Shown: piece by piece, positions 44,124 to 53,240 of the stretch | How positions within the stretch are numbered: the first letter of the stretch is position 1 | Layout: every line of letters begins with the position of its first letter | NCBI GenBank assembly: GCA_022599775.1 | Contig: JAHZLQ010000053.1 | Coordinates: 1 to 64,000 of the forward strand | Reading direction: 5' to 3' | Source: Gammaproteobacteria bacterium | Lineage (GTDB): Bacteria > Pseudomonadota > Gammaproteobacteria > Nevskiales > Nevskiaceae | Length of the DNA: 64,000 nucleotides | Notes under the pieces: generated by a model | Told to the model about the DNA's origin: nothing | Seen by the model: only the letters and a program-made list of their open reading frames with translations | The model's database searches: none | Translations under genes and position numbers: made by a program

Positions 44124-45209
44124 ATGAACGACCGCCCCGACAACGACTGGGACATCAACCCGCTGTCCACCGACGGTTTCGAATTCGTCGAATTCACCGC
44201 GCCGACGCGCGACGGGATCGACCAGCTGCACCGCCTGCTCAAGACCCTGGGTTTTGTCGCGGTGGCGCGTCACCGCCGCAAGGACGTGACCCTGTTCCGC
44301 CAGGGTGAAATCAATTTTCTCGTCAACGGCACGCCCTACACCCACTTCGAGCAGTTCGCGCGTGCGCACGGCCCCAGCGCCTGCGCCATGGGCTGGCGGG
44401 TGCGGGATGCGGCGCGCGCCTACCAGTACGCGCTGTCGCAGGGGGCGGTCGCCTTCGATACCCAGCCGGGCGTGATGGAGCTGCGGCTGCCGGCGGTGTA
44501 CGGCATCGGCAGCAGCGTGATCTATTTCGTGGACCGCTATGGCGAGCGCTCGATCTTCGATGTGGATTTCCGCTTCTTCGACGGCATCGACCCGAATCCG
44601 GCAGGCAAGGGTCTGCGCTTCATCGATCACCTCACGCACAACGTCGAACGCGGCAACATGGACACCTGGTCCGGGTTCTACGAGCGCATCGGCAATTTCC
44701 GCGAAATTCGCTACTTCGACATCGAAGGCAAGATGACCGGCCTGCTGTCGCGCGCGATGACCAGCCCCTGCGGCAAGATCCGGATTCCGATCAACGAGTC
44801 CGCCGATGACAAATCGCAGATCGAGGAATTCCTGCGCGACTATCGCGGCGAAGGCATCCAGCACATCGCGCTGGCGACCGACGACATCTACACCACCGTG
44901 TCCGGCCTGCGCGAAGCCGGCGTGGTGTTCATGGATACGCCGGACACCTACTACGACAAGGTCGATGCGCGGGTGCCGCAGCATGGCGAATCGGTGGCGC
45001 GTATGCGCGAGCTCAGCATCCTGATCGACGGCGCGCCCGAGGAAGGGATTCTGCTGCAGATCTTCACCAGCACCGTGATCGGGCCGATTTTCTTCGAGAT
45101 CATCCAGCGCAAGGGCAACGAGGGTTTCGGCGAAGGCAACTTTCGCGCGCTGTTCGAATCGATCGAGGAAGACCAGATCAAGCGCGGCGTCATCGGCTCG
45201 GCTGCCTGA
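44124..45209 (+). CDS. hppD: 4-hydroxyphenylpyruvate dioxygenase
   Basis: A 361-residue Fe(II) enzyme of the vicinal-oxygen-chelate fold that converts 4-hydroxyphenylpyruvate to homogentisate. The metal ligands are in FIDHLTHNVERG (first His), GIQHIALATDDIY (second His) and IFFEIIQRKGNEGFGEGNF (Glu). C-terminal NEGFGEGNFRALFESIEEDQ is the usual substrate-closing helix. It follows phhA in the aromatic amino acid catabolic set. A strong hairpin ends the operon. Confidence 0.96.
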   Translation: MNDRPDNDWDINPLSTDGFEFVEFTAPTRDGIDQLHRLLKTLGFVAVARHRRKDVTLFRQGEINFLVNGTPYTHFEQFARAHGPSACAMGWRVRDAARAYQYALSQGAVAFDTQPGVMELRLPAVYGIGSSVIYFVDRYGERSIFDVDFRFFDGIDPNPAGKGLRFIDHLTHNVERGNMDTWSGFYERIGNFREIRYFDIEGKMTGLLSRAMTSPCGKIRIPINESADDKSQIEEFLRDYRGEGIQHIALATDDIYTTVSGLREAGVVFMDTPDTYYDKVDARVPQHGESVARMRELSILIDGAPEEGILLQIFTSTVIGPIFFEIIQRKGNEGFGEGNFRALFESIEEDQIKRGVIGSAA

Positions 45210-45232
45210 TCCGGACCGAGCCAAACCACAAA

Positions 45233-45264
45233 CGATCGCAGCCGCCTGTCGGCGGCTGCGATCG
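45233..45264. terminator. Strong hairpin between hppD and the Spy-like gene
   Basis: CGATCGCAGCCGCC and GGCGGCTGCGATCG pair perfectly over 14 bases around the loop TGTC. It lies 24 bases after the hppD stop and 17 bases before the stop of the convergent gene. There is no clean T-tract on the plus strand; the minus-strand side reads TTTGTGGTTTGG. It likely ends both transcripts. Confidence 0.7.
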
Positions 45265-45280
45265 ACAGGCCGGCCGAAAC

Positions 45281-46120
45281 TCAGCCGAGCGCTTCGGGCG
45301 CCTGACGGCGATCGCCGCGCGGTTCCCCGTCGTGATGCCGGCGTCCGCCCTGGCTCATGCGCGCCATCAAAGCCTCTCGCTGCTGCGGCGTCAGCACGCT
45401 GGCCAGTTCGCCCTGCAAACCGGCCAGATCGCGTGCCCGGGTGTAGGCACTGCGCGCCGCCACGTCCGCCGCCGCCTGCACACGGCTGCTGTAATCCGCC
45501 GTTTCCGGGTTCATCGCCAGCAGCTCCATGAACTCGCCGCGCATCGCTGCACGCGTCGGCGCCGATTTGTCGCGGAACTGCGTGAGCAGACCCTCGACCT
45601 GCATGCGCTGTTCGTCGCTCAGCTCCAGATCCTGCGCCATGCGCTCGAAGCGCTCTTCGCCATGCTCACGCAAGCGCTTCTCGATACGGCCGGGCGCGCG
45701 GTCCGCCAGCTCGGCAGCCATGGCCAACTGCTTGCTGCGCTGCTCCGGCGTGAGGATCGCCCACAGCTCACCGCGAAGCTGGGCCATGCCGTCGACACGC
45801 TGGCGCGCCAGATTGGACGCGCGATCAGCGAAGGCCTCCACACGCGCTGCGTATTCCGGCGCCTGGCTGTCCAGTTCCGCCAGCGCTTGCGCCTGTTCAC
45901 GCATCGCATCGCGCATCGTCTCGAACCCGGTGCGGTGCTGGACGAGCGTTTCGCGCATGGCCTTGCGCTGCTCGGCACTGAGGTCCAGCTGGCGCACGAA
46001 GCCCATCGGCGACCGGCCATGCTCATGGTATTTCGGTCCGTGCTGGCCATTGCCCGCATAGGCGGACGCCGTCATTCCCACGCCAAGTGCGCAGATCGTG
46101 GTGATCAGAATTTTATGCAT
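45281..46120 (-). CDS. Spy/CpxP-family periplasmic chaperone
   Basis: A 279-residue exported protein with signal peptide KILITTICALGVGMTASAYA. LTXXQ-type motifs recur (LDLSAEQRKAMRE, LTPEQRSKQLA, LELSDEQRMQVEG, LTPQQREALMA). The helical, basic sequence fits periplasmic folding chaperones related to Spy and CpxP, but it is about twice their length, so two Spy-like units are fused or duplicated. It separates hppD from the fumarylacetoacetate hydrolase gene, which is on the other strand. Confidence 0.8.
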   Translation of the reverse strand: MHKILITTICALGVGMTASAYAGNGQHGPKYHEHGRSPMGFVRQLDLSAEQRKAMRETLVQHRTGFETMRDAMREQAQALAELDSQAPEYAARVEAFADRASNLARQRVDGMAQLRGELWAILTPEQRSKQLAMAAELADRAPGRIEKRLREHGEERFERMAQDLELSDEQRMQVEGLLTQFRDKSAPTRAAMRGEFMELLAMNPETADYSSRVQAAADVAARSAYTRARDLAGLQGELASVLTPQQREALMARMSQGGRRHHDGEPRGDRRQAPEALG

Positions 46121-46285
46121 CGTGACTCTCCGACAATTGATTGATGCTCGCGTGCGGCGCGGCCTGCGAGCGGGCTGGGCCGTGCACACAGACCTTCAAT
46201 GCCTCGTCGCGCTTTCGGTTGACGTGTCGCGCCGACACCGGTAGACCCGACCAGGACGCATGCACCGTACACCCGGAAACCGCCC

Positions 46286-47299
46286 ATGAAACTCGCCACG
46301 CTCAACGACGACACCCGCGACGGCCGCCTGGTCGTCGTGTCGCGCGACCTGTCGGCCTGCGCGCCAGCGCCGGAGCTGGCGCGCAATCTGCAGCGCGCAC
46401 TCGACGACTGGCCGCTGGTGGAGCCGCATCTGCGCGGCCTCTACGACGAACTCAACAACGGCAAGATCGCCGGCACCATGGATTTCGTGCCCGCCGAATG
46501 CCATTCGCCGCTGCCGCGCGCCTATCAGTGGGCGGACGGCTCGGCCTATGTCAATCACGTGGCGCTGGTGCGCCAGGCGCGCGGTGCCGACATGCCGGAC
46601 AGCTTCTGGACCGACCCGCTGATGTACCAAGGAGGGTCGGACGGCTTTCTCGACCCGCATGGCGATATTCCCTTGGGCGATCCGGACTGGGGCTGCGATC
46701 TGGAGGCGGAGATCGCCGTGGTCACCGCCGATGTTGCGGCGGGAATCGATGCACGCCGCGCGCTGGACCGTGTGCGCCTGCTGATGCTGGTCAACGACGT
46801 GTCGCTGCGTGGCCTGATTCCCGGCGAGCTGGCCAAGGGCTTCGGCTTCTTCCAGGCCAAGCCGGCGTCGGCGTTCTCGCCGGTGGCGGTGACGCCGGAC
46901 GAACTCGGCGAGGCCTGGCGCGACGGCAAGCTGCACGGCGCGCTGCAGAGTTGGGTCAACGGCCAGCTCCTGGGCCGACCGGACGCCGGCGCCGACATGA
47001 GCTTCGACTTCGGCCAGCTGATCGCGCACGCGGCACGCACGCGCTCGCTGGTCGCCGGCAGCATCATCGGCAGCGGCACCGTCTCCAATCGTGATGCCGA
47101 GGGCGGGCCGGGCCTGCCGATCGCCGAGGGCGGGCTGGGCTATTCCTGTCTGGCCGAACAGCGCACCGTGGAAGTTCTGCGCCACGGCGCCGCGCGCTCG
47201 CCGTTCCTGCGGGCCGGAGACCGGGTGCGCATCGAAATGCTGGACGCTCACGGACACTCCATTTTCGGGGCCATCGACCAGCGCGTCGTGGCCGCCTGA
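46286..47299 (+). CDS. Fumarylacetoacetate hydrolase-family protein
   Basis: A 337-residue FAH-family enzyme. AECHSPLPRAYQWADGSAYV is the substrate region. The metal ligand Glu/Asp set lies in DWGCDLEAEIAVVTADV and DVSLRGLIP. It should split fumarylacetoacetate into fumarate and acetoacetate, the last step of tyrosine breakdown. maiA follows 14 bases later in the same operon, which supports that role over other FAH-family functions. Confidence 0.88.
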   Translation: MKLATLNDDTRDGRLVVVSRDLSACAPAPELARNLQRALDDWPLVEPHLRGLYDELNNGKIAGTMDFVPAECHSPLPRAYQWADGSAYVNHVALVRQARGADMPDSFWTDPLMYQGGSDGFLDPHGDIPLGDPDWGCDLEAEIAVVTADVAAGIDARRALDRVRLLMLVNDVSLRGLIPGELAKGFGFFQAKPASAFSPVAVTPDELGEAWRDGKLHGALQSWVNGQLLGRPDAGADMSFDFGQLIAHAARTRSLVAGSIIGSGTVSNRDAEGGPGLPIAEGGLGYSCLAEQRTVEVLRHGAARSPFLRAGDRVRIEMLDAHGHSIFGAIDQRVVAA

Positions 47300-47313
47300 A
47301 CGAGGGCGCCGAC

Positions 47314-47970
47314 ATGCTCAAGCTCTACAGTTTCTGGCGCAGCTCCAGCGCCTACCGGGTACGGATCGCACTCAATCTCAAGGGGCTGGAGTACCTGATC
47401 GAACCGGTGCATCTGATGCACGAAGGCGGCCAGCAGTTTCGCAGCGAATACCGCAGGCTCAATCCGCAGGCCATGGTACCGCTGCTGGTCGACGGCGAGC
47501 TGCGGATCAGCCAGTCGCTGGCGATTCTCGACTATCTGGAAGCGCTGACGCCGCACCCGCCATTGCTGCCGACCGAACCGGCGCTGCGCGCGCGGGTGCT
47601 GGAAGCCTGTCTGAACATCGTCAGCGATGTGCAGCCGCTGCAGAACTCACGCGTGCTGCGACATCTGCAGGACGATCTGGCACAGGACGACGCGCGACAG
47701 CAGGCCTGGGTCCGCCACTGGGTCACGCTGGGTCTGGACGCGCTGGAGACACGGCTTCAGGCGCATCCGCAAAGCCGCTTCAGCTTCGGCGAGACGCCGG
47801 GCTTTGCGGATTGCTGCCTGATTCCTCAGCTCTATTCCGCGCGCCGCTTCGACTGCGAACTGACGCGCTGGCCGCGACTCACCGAGATCGAATCGGCGTG
47901 CCAGGCGCTGCCGGCCTTCGTGCATGCGCAGCCGGATCACCAGCCGGACGCGCCGAGTCCGCAGCACTGA
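47314..47970 (+). CDS. maiA: Maleylacetoacetate isomerase
   Basis: A 218-residue GST-fold (zeta class) enzyme. LYSFWRSSSAYRVRIALNLKG carries the SSxxYR glutathione-binding motif. VDGELRISQSLAILDYLE and TPGFADCCLIPQLYSARRF are the usual thioredoxin-domain end and C-terminal helices. It isomerises maleylacetoacetate to fumarylacetoacetate using glutathione. It ends 5 bases before the convergent thioesterase gene. Confidence 0.92.
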   Translation: MLKLYSFWRSSSAYRVRIALNLKGLEYLIEPVHLMHEGGQQFRSEYRRLNPQAMVPLLVDGELRISQSLAILDYLEALTPHPPLLPTEPALRARVLEACLNIVSDVQPLQNSRVLRHLQDDLAQDDARQQAWVRHWVTLGLDALETRLQAHPQSRFSFGETPGFADCCLIPQLYSARRFDCELTRWPRLTEIESACQALPAFVHAQPDHQPDAPSPQH

Positions 47971-47975
47971 CGCGT

Positions 47976-48497
47976 TCAGTCCTCGTGGCGCTGCGCGCGC
48001 AGCTGCTTGATCTCCTCGGCGTGGCGCAGGCGCTGCTGACGGCGCAGCCCGGCCTCCTCGTAGCGACGGCGTTCGGCGGCCGTCTGCGGGGCCACATCCG
48101 GTACCGCGCACGGCCGGCCATCAGGGTCGAGCGCCACGAAGGTGAGGTAGGCGGACAGGATGTGACGGCGGTCCGCCCCGGTATGGGTTTCGGCTTCGAC
48201 CTTGACGCCGATTTCCATCGAGGAATGCCAGGCGCGATTGACGCCGGCATGCAAAATCAACACGTCGCCGCGTTTGGCGGGCTTCATGAAGTGCACGGCG
48301 TCGACGCTGGCGGTAACGCAGACGCGGCCGGAATGGCGGTCCGCGACGACCACGGCAAGCCGGTCCATCTGCGCCATGATCATGCCGCCGAACACCGTGT
48401 CATTGGCGTTCAGATCGTTCGGGAACACCATGTAGACCTGTTCGGTGATCGCCGAACTGCCGACCGGCTTCGCCGGCGGCGGGGGGGAATCGCTCAT
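47976..48497 (-). CDS. Acyl-CoA thioesterase, YciA-like
   Basis: A 173-residue hotdog-fold thioesterase. VFPNDLNANDTVFGGMIMAQ is the typical catalytic Asp and Gly region, and VDAVHFMKPAKRGDVLIL the beta-sheet core. The tail after residue 140 is charged (RRRYEEAGLRRQQRLRHAEE). It hydrolyses short- to medium-chain acyl-CoA. I start at 48497; an ATG at 48515 is in frame. It is convergent with maiA. Confidence 0.85.
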   Translation of the reverse strand: MSDSPPPPAKPVGSSAITEQVYMVFPNDLNANDTVFGGMIMAQMDRLAVVVADRHSGRVCVTASVDAVHFMKPAKRGDVLILHAGVNRAWHSSMEIGVKVEAETHTGADRRHILSAYLTFVALDPDGRPCAVPDVAPQTAAERRRYEEAGLRRQQRLRHAEEIKQLRAQRHED

Positions 48498-48559
48498 CGG
48501 GGCGCCACAAGACAAATGGGTCGCCTACTGTAGCGCCTCGACCAGGGGCGCGAATCCGC

Positions 48560-48937
48560 TTACTGCTGAGTGGGCATGTCCAGCATGCGGCGACCGCTGG
48601 CCGGAACATGCTCGCGGCGACGCATCTGCGCGCGCTTGAGTACCGCGACCGACCGTGACTCTTCCCAGATTTCACGCAGGCCGCGCTTGTTCGCGCTCAT
48701 GCGTTCGAAGCCGCGCGTGGTCAGCTCCAGAAACAGGCCGTCGGCCTCGGAAACCAGCTTGACGGCACTCATGTTGATCAACTGGCTGAGTCCGTCGACA
48801 AGATCCCCGCGACGCAGCCCGGTCTGTGCCCAGGAGGCCTCGACATCACTCAGCGTCAGGCGGCCGCCCGCATAGACGCCATAGCGGGAAAATACGTCAA
48901 GGACTGCGATTTCGAGTGTGCGACCCGTAATTTTCAT
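48560..48937 (-). CDS. Hypothetical protein, 125 aa
   Basis: Not recognised. The start at 48937 (MKITGRTLEIAVLDVFSRYG) has GGGG-type spacing upstream; the longer frame from 49000 adds residues unlike a start. The sequence has helix-turn-helix-like spacing (LTLSDVEASWAQTGLRRGDLVDGLSQLI) and a basic tail (RRREHVPASGRRM). A winged-helix DNA-binding role is possible, but no family is confirmed. Confidence 0.5.
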   Translation of the reverse strand: MKITGRTLEIAVLDVFSRYGVYAGGRLTLSDVEASWAQTGLRRGDLVDGLSQLINMSAVKLVSEADGLFLELTTRGFERMSANKRGLREIWEESRSVAVLKRAQMRRREHVPASGRRMLDMPTQQ

Positions 48938-49093
48938 GATGTGCCCCTGTAGTCGGGGACACAGTCTGCGCGCGTACTCCGGAAACATAGGGTCGCGCAT
49001 GTAGAGAAAACATACCGCGCCTCGCCCGCTTCCGGATCAACGGTATAGCCAGGGGGACAGACGGTCGCCGAGTCGGCCACGCGACGCTCCAGC

Positions 49094-49885
49094 TCAACCG
49101 AGCAGCATCTTCAGCCCGATCACCACCAACAGCAGCGCGAATGCCCGCCGCATCAGCGCGGGAGACAGACGGTGAGCAAGTCGCGCGCCAATCGGCGCCA
49201 ACGCCACGCTGCTCAAGGCGATGATCGCGAAACCCGGTAGCGAGACGTAACCCAGGCTGCCGTCAGGACGCCCGACAACACCGCGCCCGGCCACGATGTA
49301 GCCGAGCGCGCCGGCCATGGCGATCGGCAGGCCGCAGGCGGCGGAGGTTCCCACCGCCTTGCGCATTTCGAGACTGCACCCGCTCAGGAACGGTACCGTG
49401 AGGCTGCCGCCACCAATCCCGATCAAGGCCGAAATCGAGCCGATCAGCCCGCCGACGCCGAGCAGCACCGGTGTACCCGGCACTGGCTTGGCCATCGTCG
49501 GCTTCAGATCGAAGGCCATCTTGGCGGCGACCAGCAGCGCGCCGATGCCGACGATGCGCATCAGAATTGCACCATCGAGTCCATGCGCCAGCCAGGCCCC
49601 GGCATAGGCGCCCAGCAACAGCCCGGGCGCCAAACGCGCAAATACCGGCCACATCACACCACCGTGACGGTGATGCGCCCAGGTGGAGGAGATCGAGGTC
49701 AGCGAGATCACGGCCAGCGAGGTTCCGATTGCCATCTGCACGGCGATGTCCGCGGAGACGCCGACACCCGGCAGCAACAGCACCAGAACCGGCACGATGA
49801 CCAACCCGCCACCCACGCCGAACAGGCCGGCCAGCAATCCGGAAAAGGCACCCGTCGCAAGGTAGGCAAGAATCAGGGCTGTCAT
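49094..49885 (-). CDS. TauE/SafE-family sulfite exporter-like protein
   Basis: A 263-residue membrane protein with about eight hydrophobic segments. GAFSGLLAGLFGVGGGLVIVPVL and IGSISALIGIGGGSLTVPFL are the two internal repeats that define the family. It may export sulfite or organosulfonates. I start at 49885 (MTALILAYLATG) because the first helix begins there. It is divergent from the slt gene. Confidence 0.87.
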   Translation of the reverse strand: MTALILAYLATGAFSGLLAGLFGVGGGLVIVPVLVLLLPGVGVSADIAVQMAIGTSLAVISLTSISSTWAHHRHGGVMWPVFARLAPGLLLGAYAGAWLAHGLDGAILMRIVGIGALLVAAKMAFDLKPTMAKPVPGTPVLLGVGGLIGSISALIGIGGGSLTVPFLSGCSLEMRKAVGTSAACGLPIAMAGALGYIVAGRGVVGRPDGSLGYVSLPGFAIIALSSVALAPIGARLAHRLSPALMRRAFALLLVVIGLKMLLG

Positions 49886-50057
49886 CGCAGTGTGCTCTCC
49901 AGCATGGCGCTTCGTCCGGAAAGCCGGTCTGCGTTTTCCGGCCATTCAGGCGTTGGCCTTAGACTATCGTGAATCTTGTAGTGTCCTAGTACCGTCTCCT
50001 CATGGCTCCCAAGCCAGAAGACCGGCTCGACTGACCCGACCGCACCAAAGATCCATC

Positions 50058-52013
50058 GTGAGAAACCGCTACGGATGGCTGGCCTCCTCCCTACTCGCAC
50101 CCGTTCTCGCTGCGGGCTGGCTGGGCGCGAGCACGGCCTGGGCAGGACCAAGCGACGCGCTGCGTGCGCGATTCCAGGCGGCGATCGCCAACCCCGGTAG
50201 CGCCGCTCAGGACGACCCAGCCGAGCTCAAGGACTATCTGCTCTATCCGTATCTTGAGGCGGCACGCTTGCGCCGCGATCTGCGCCAGATGCCCGGCGCG
50301 GTCACCGACGCCCGCATCGCCCGTTTCCTTTCCCGGCATGGCGAGGAGCCGGTGGCGGCCGAACTTCGCCTAGCGTGGCTGTTGAATCTCGCCGCGCGCG
50401 AGCAATGGCGGACCTTTCTCGCCACGACGCCACAGGCGCCCGACGACGATCTGCTGCGCTGCCACTGGCTGAATGCCAAATTCACGCTCGGAGACACCGC
50501 CGAACTGCAGTCGATCGCGCTCGACACCTGGTTGCGCGGACGCAGTTTGCCCAAGGCCTGCGACCCGGTTTTCGGCTGGCTGGCGCAACAGGGTGCCCTG
50601 AGCAACGATCGCGTGTTGCAGCGCATCGATGCCGCGCTCGACGCGCGGCAGCCGGCGCTGGTGCGTTACCTCGCGCGCGGACTGCCGGACGCGCAGGCTC
50701 GACCGCTCGTCAACGCCGCGCTGCTACAGGAAACTCCCACGACCATGCTCGACCGCCTGATCGAGTCGCCGGACGCGCCGGTGGCCTGGCGCTGGATCGA
50801 GCAGGCCTTCGACCGCATCGCGCGCCGTGATTCGGCCACGGCGATGTCCCGTTACGATCGTCTGATCAAGGCTCGCGACGTCAATGCAGAACAGCGCGCA
50901 ATGCTGCGGCGCTCGCTGGCGCTGGGCTTGGCCTATGACCGCGACGAACGCGCATTGGCCTGGTTCGCCGATCTCCCGGCAGACGCCCGCGACGAGCAGA
51001 CGCTGGAATGGAACGCCCGCGCCGCGCTGTATCAGGCCGACTGGTCCGAGGTGCTGGCGGTGATCGGCCGCATGCCGGCCACGCTGGCCGACACCGCGCG
51101 CTGGCGTTACTGGCGTGCGCGGGCCCTGGAACGGCTCGGCCAGACCGAACAATCCGAAGCCCTGTTTCGTGCACTCACGCTGGAACGCGACCCCTATGGC
51201 TTCTTTGCCGCCGACCGGCTCGGCGTGACGCCGGACCTGGGGCCGCAGGCGCTGCCGCGCGACGCCTCGGCGCAGGCTCAGATCATGAGCCTGGCCGGCA
51301 TCCAGCGCGCGCTGGAACTGCGCACGGTCGACATGGACGCCGCAGCCGTCCGCGAACTGTACACCGCAATCGAGGATCTCAATCCGTCGGGACGACTGCA
51401 GACCGGCCTGCTGCTCAACCGCATCGGCTGGTACGCCCCGTCGATCGCGCTGATGGCCGAATCCCAGCAATGGGACGACCTGCTGGCGCGCTTCCCGCTG
51501 CCATTCCGCGAACGGGTCGATGCCGCGGCCAAGGACTCCGGCCTGCCGCCGGACTGGGTGTACTCGGTGATGCGCGCCGAGAGCCTGTACGACCCGCGCG
51601 CGGTGTCCGCCGCCAATGCCTATGGCCTGCTCCAACTGCTGCCGACCACGGCCCGCGAGGTCGCGCAGCGGCATGGACTGCCGATGCCGACGCGCGACAC
51701 GCTGAAACAGGCGGACGTCAACATCCCGATCGGCAGCCACTACCTGGCCGAACTCGACGAGCGTTTCGACGGCCACTTCCTGCTGGTGATCGCCGCCTAC
51801 AACGCCGGCCCCTACCGCATCCCCGGCTGGCTGCCGCCACAGGAAATGGACGCCGACGTGTGGATCGAGAACGTACCATTCAACGAAACACGCGGCTACA
51901 TTACGCGCGTGCTCTACAACATCGTGATTTTCGGCTGGCGCCTCAACGGCGAACCCACCACCCTCGACCAGCTGATGCAGCCGGTCCCCGCGCGGCTGGG
52001 CGAATCGGAATGA
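50058..52013 (+). CDS. slt: Soluble lytic murein transglycosylase
   Basis: A 651-residue periplasmic enzyme. A signal peptide (GWLASSLLAPVLAAGWLGASTAWA) precedes the long alpha-helical ring domain. The C-terminal SLT domain shows WVYSVMRAESLYDPRAVSAANA with the catalytic Glu, YGLLQLLPTTAREVA and VIAAYNAGPYRIPGWL. I use the GTG at 50058, which opens straight into the signal peptide. It releases anhydro-muropeptides from peptidoglycan. The stop overlaps the start of cca as ATGA. Confidence 0.93.
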   Translation: MRNRYGWLASSLLAPVLAAGWLGASTAWAGPSDALRARFQAAIANPGSAAQDDPAELKDYLLYPYLEAARLRRDLRQMPGAVTDARIARFLSRHGEEPVAAELRLAWLLNLAAREQWRTFLATTPQAPDDDLLRCHWLNAKFTLGDTAELQSIALDTWLRGRSLPKACDPVFGWLAQQGALSNDRVLQRIDAALDARQPALVRYLARGLPDAQARPLVNAALLQETPTTMLDRLIESPDAPVAWRWIEQAFDRIARRDSATAMSRYDRLIKARDVNAEQRAMLRRSLALGLAYDRDERALAWFADLPADARDEQTLEWNARAALYQADWSEVLAVIGRMPATLADTARWRYWRARALERLGQTEQSEALFRALTLERDPYGFFAADRLGVTPDLGPQALPRDASAQAQIMSLAGIQRALELRTVDMDAAAVRELYTAIEDLNPSGRLQTGLLLNRIGWYAPSIALMAESQQWDDLLARFPLPFRERVDAAAKDSGLPPDWVYSVMRAESLYDPRAVSAANAYGLLQLLPTTAREVAQRHGLPMPTRDTLKQADVNIPIGSHYLAELDERFDGHFLLVIAAYNAGPYRIPGWLPPQEMDADVWIENVPFNETRGYITRVLYNIVIFGWRLNGEPTTLDQLMQPVPARLGESE

Positions 52014-53227
52014 AACGCTATCTGGTCGGCGGCGCGGTTCGCGACGCGCTGCTGGGCCTTGGCGTGCACGAGCGCGACTGGGTCGTGGTCGGCGCCGATC
52101 CGGACACCTTGCTGGCCCAGGGCTATCGCCCCGTGGGCGCCGACTTTCCGGTGTTCCTGCACCCCGAAACGCAGGAGGAACACGCGCTCGCGCGCACCGA
52201 ACGCAAGTCCGGTCACGGCTATCACGGCTTCACGTTTCACACCGGTCCCGACGTCACCATCGAGGACGATCTGCGGCGGCGAGACCTCACCGTCAACGCC
52301 ATCGCCCAGGACGTCGATGGTCGCCTGATCGACCCTTACGGCGGCCGCGCGGACATCGAAGCGCGCGTACTGCGCCACGTCTCCGAGGCCTTCGCCGAAG
52401 ACCCGGTGCGCATCCTGCGCCTGGCGCGCTTTCACGCGCGCTTCGCCGCCTTGGGTTTCAGCGTGGCCCCGGAAACGCTGCAACTGATGCGGCAGATGGT
52501 CGAGGCGGGCGAGGTCGATCACCTGGTGGCCGAACGCGTCTGGCAGGAGACCGCGCGCGCGCTGATGCAGGAACGGCCCAGCGTGTTTTTCGAAACCCTG
52601 CGCGACTGCGGCGCGCTGGCGCGGATCATGCCGGAGATCGACGCCCTGTTCGGCGTGCCGCAGCCCGCGCAATACCATCCGGAGATCGACAGCGGCCGCC
52701 ACGTGATGATGGCGCTGGACGTGGCCGCCCGCGAAGCCGCCCCGCTCAGGGTACGCGTCGCCGTGCTGTTGCACGATCTCGGCAAAGGGGTCACTCCGCG
52801 CGAGCACTGGCCCAGTCACCGTGGTCACGAACAGACCGGCATTCCGCTGGTGCGCGCCTTCTGCGCGCGACTGCGCGTCCCCAATGCCTGCCGCGATCTG
52901 GCGCTGGCCGTCACCGAAAACCACCTGCGCGTCCACCGCAGCGAAGAACTGCGCGCCAGCACCACCCTGGACCTGGTCGAGCAGTTCCGCGGGCTGCGCG
53001 ATCCCGAATACTTCGAGGATGCATTGTGGGCCTGCCGCTGCGATGTGCGCGGCCGGCTCGATCGGGAATCCGTGGACTATCCGTCGATCGAACGCCTGCG
53101 CGCGGCGCGCGACGTCGCGGCCACCGTACAGGCAAGCGATGCCATGGCGCAGGGCGCGGTCGGTCCTCAGATCGGCGAAAGACTGCGCCAGCTGCGTATC
53201 GCCGCCATCAAACGTGCACGCAGCTGA
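52010..53227 (+). CDS. cca: Multifunctional CCA-adding tRNA nucleotidyltransferase
   Basis: A 405-residue enzyme that adds or repairs the 3' CCA end of tRNAs. YLVGGAVRDALLGL holds the nucleotidyltransferase Gly and Asp, and ERDWVVVGADPDTLLAQG follows. RRRDLTVNAIAQD and DPVRILRLARFHAR are the template region. HDLGKGVTPREHWPSHRGHE is the HD phosphohydrolase domain seen in E. coli-type enzymes. It starts in the slt stop codon (ATGA). Confidence 0.95.
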   Translation: MKRYLVGGAVRDALLGLGVHERDWVVVGADPDTLLAQGYRPVGADFPVFLHPETQEEHALARTERKSGHGYHGFTFHTGPDVTIEDDLRRRDLTVNAIAQDVDGRLIDPYGGRADIEARVLRHVSEAFAEDPVRILRLARFHARFAALGFSVAPETLQLMRQMVEAGEVDHLVAERVWQETARALMQERPSVFFETLRDCGALARIMPEIDALFGVPQPAQYHPEIDSGRHVMMALDVAAREAAPLRVRVAVLLHDLGKGVTPREHWPSHRGHEQTGIPLVRAFCARLRVPNACRDLALAVTENHLRVHRSEELRASTTLDLVEQFRGLRDPEYFEDALWACRCDVRGRLDRESVDYPSIERLRAARDVAATVQASDAMAQGAVGPQIGERLRQLRIAAIKRARS

Positions 53228-53240
53228 ACCGGCACTCCGA

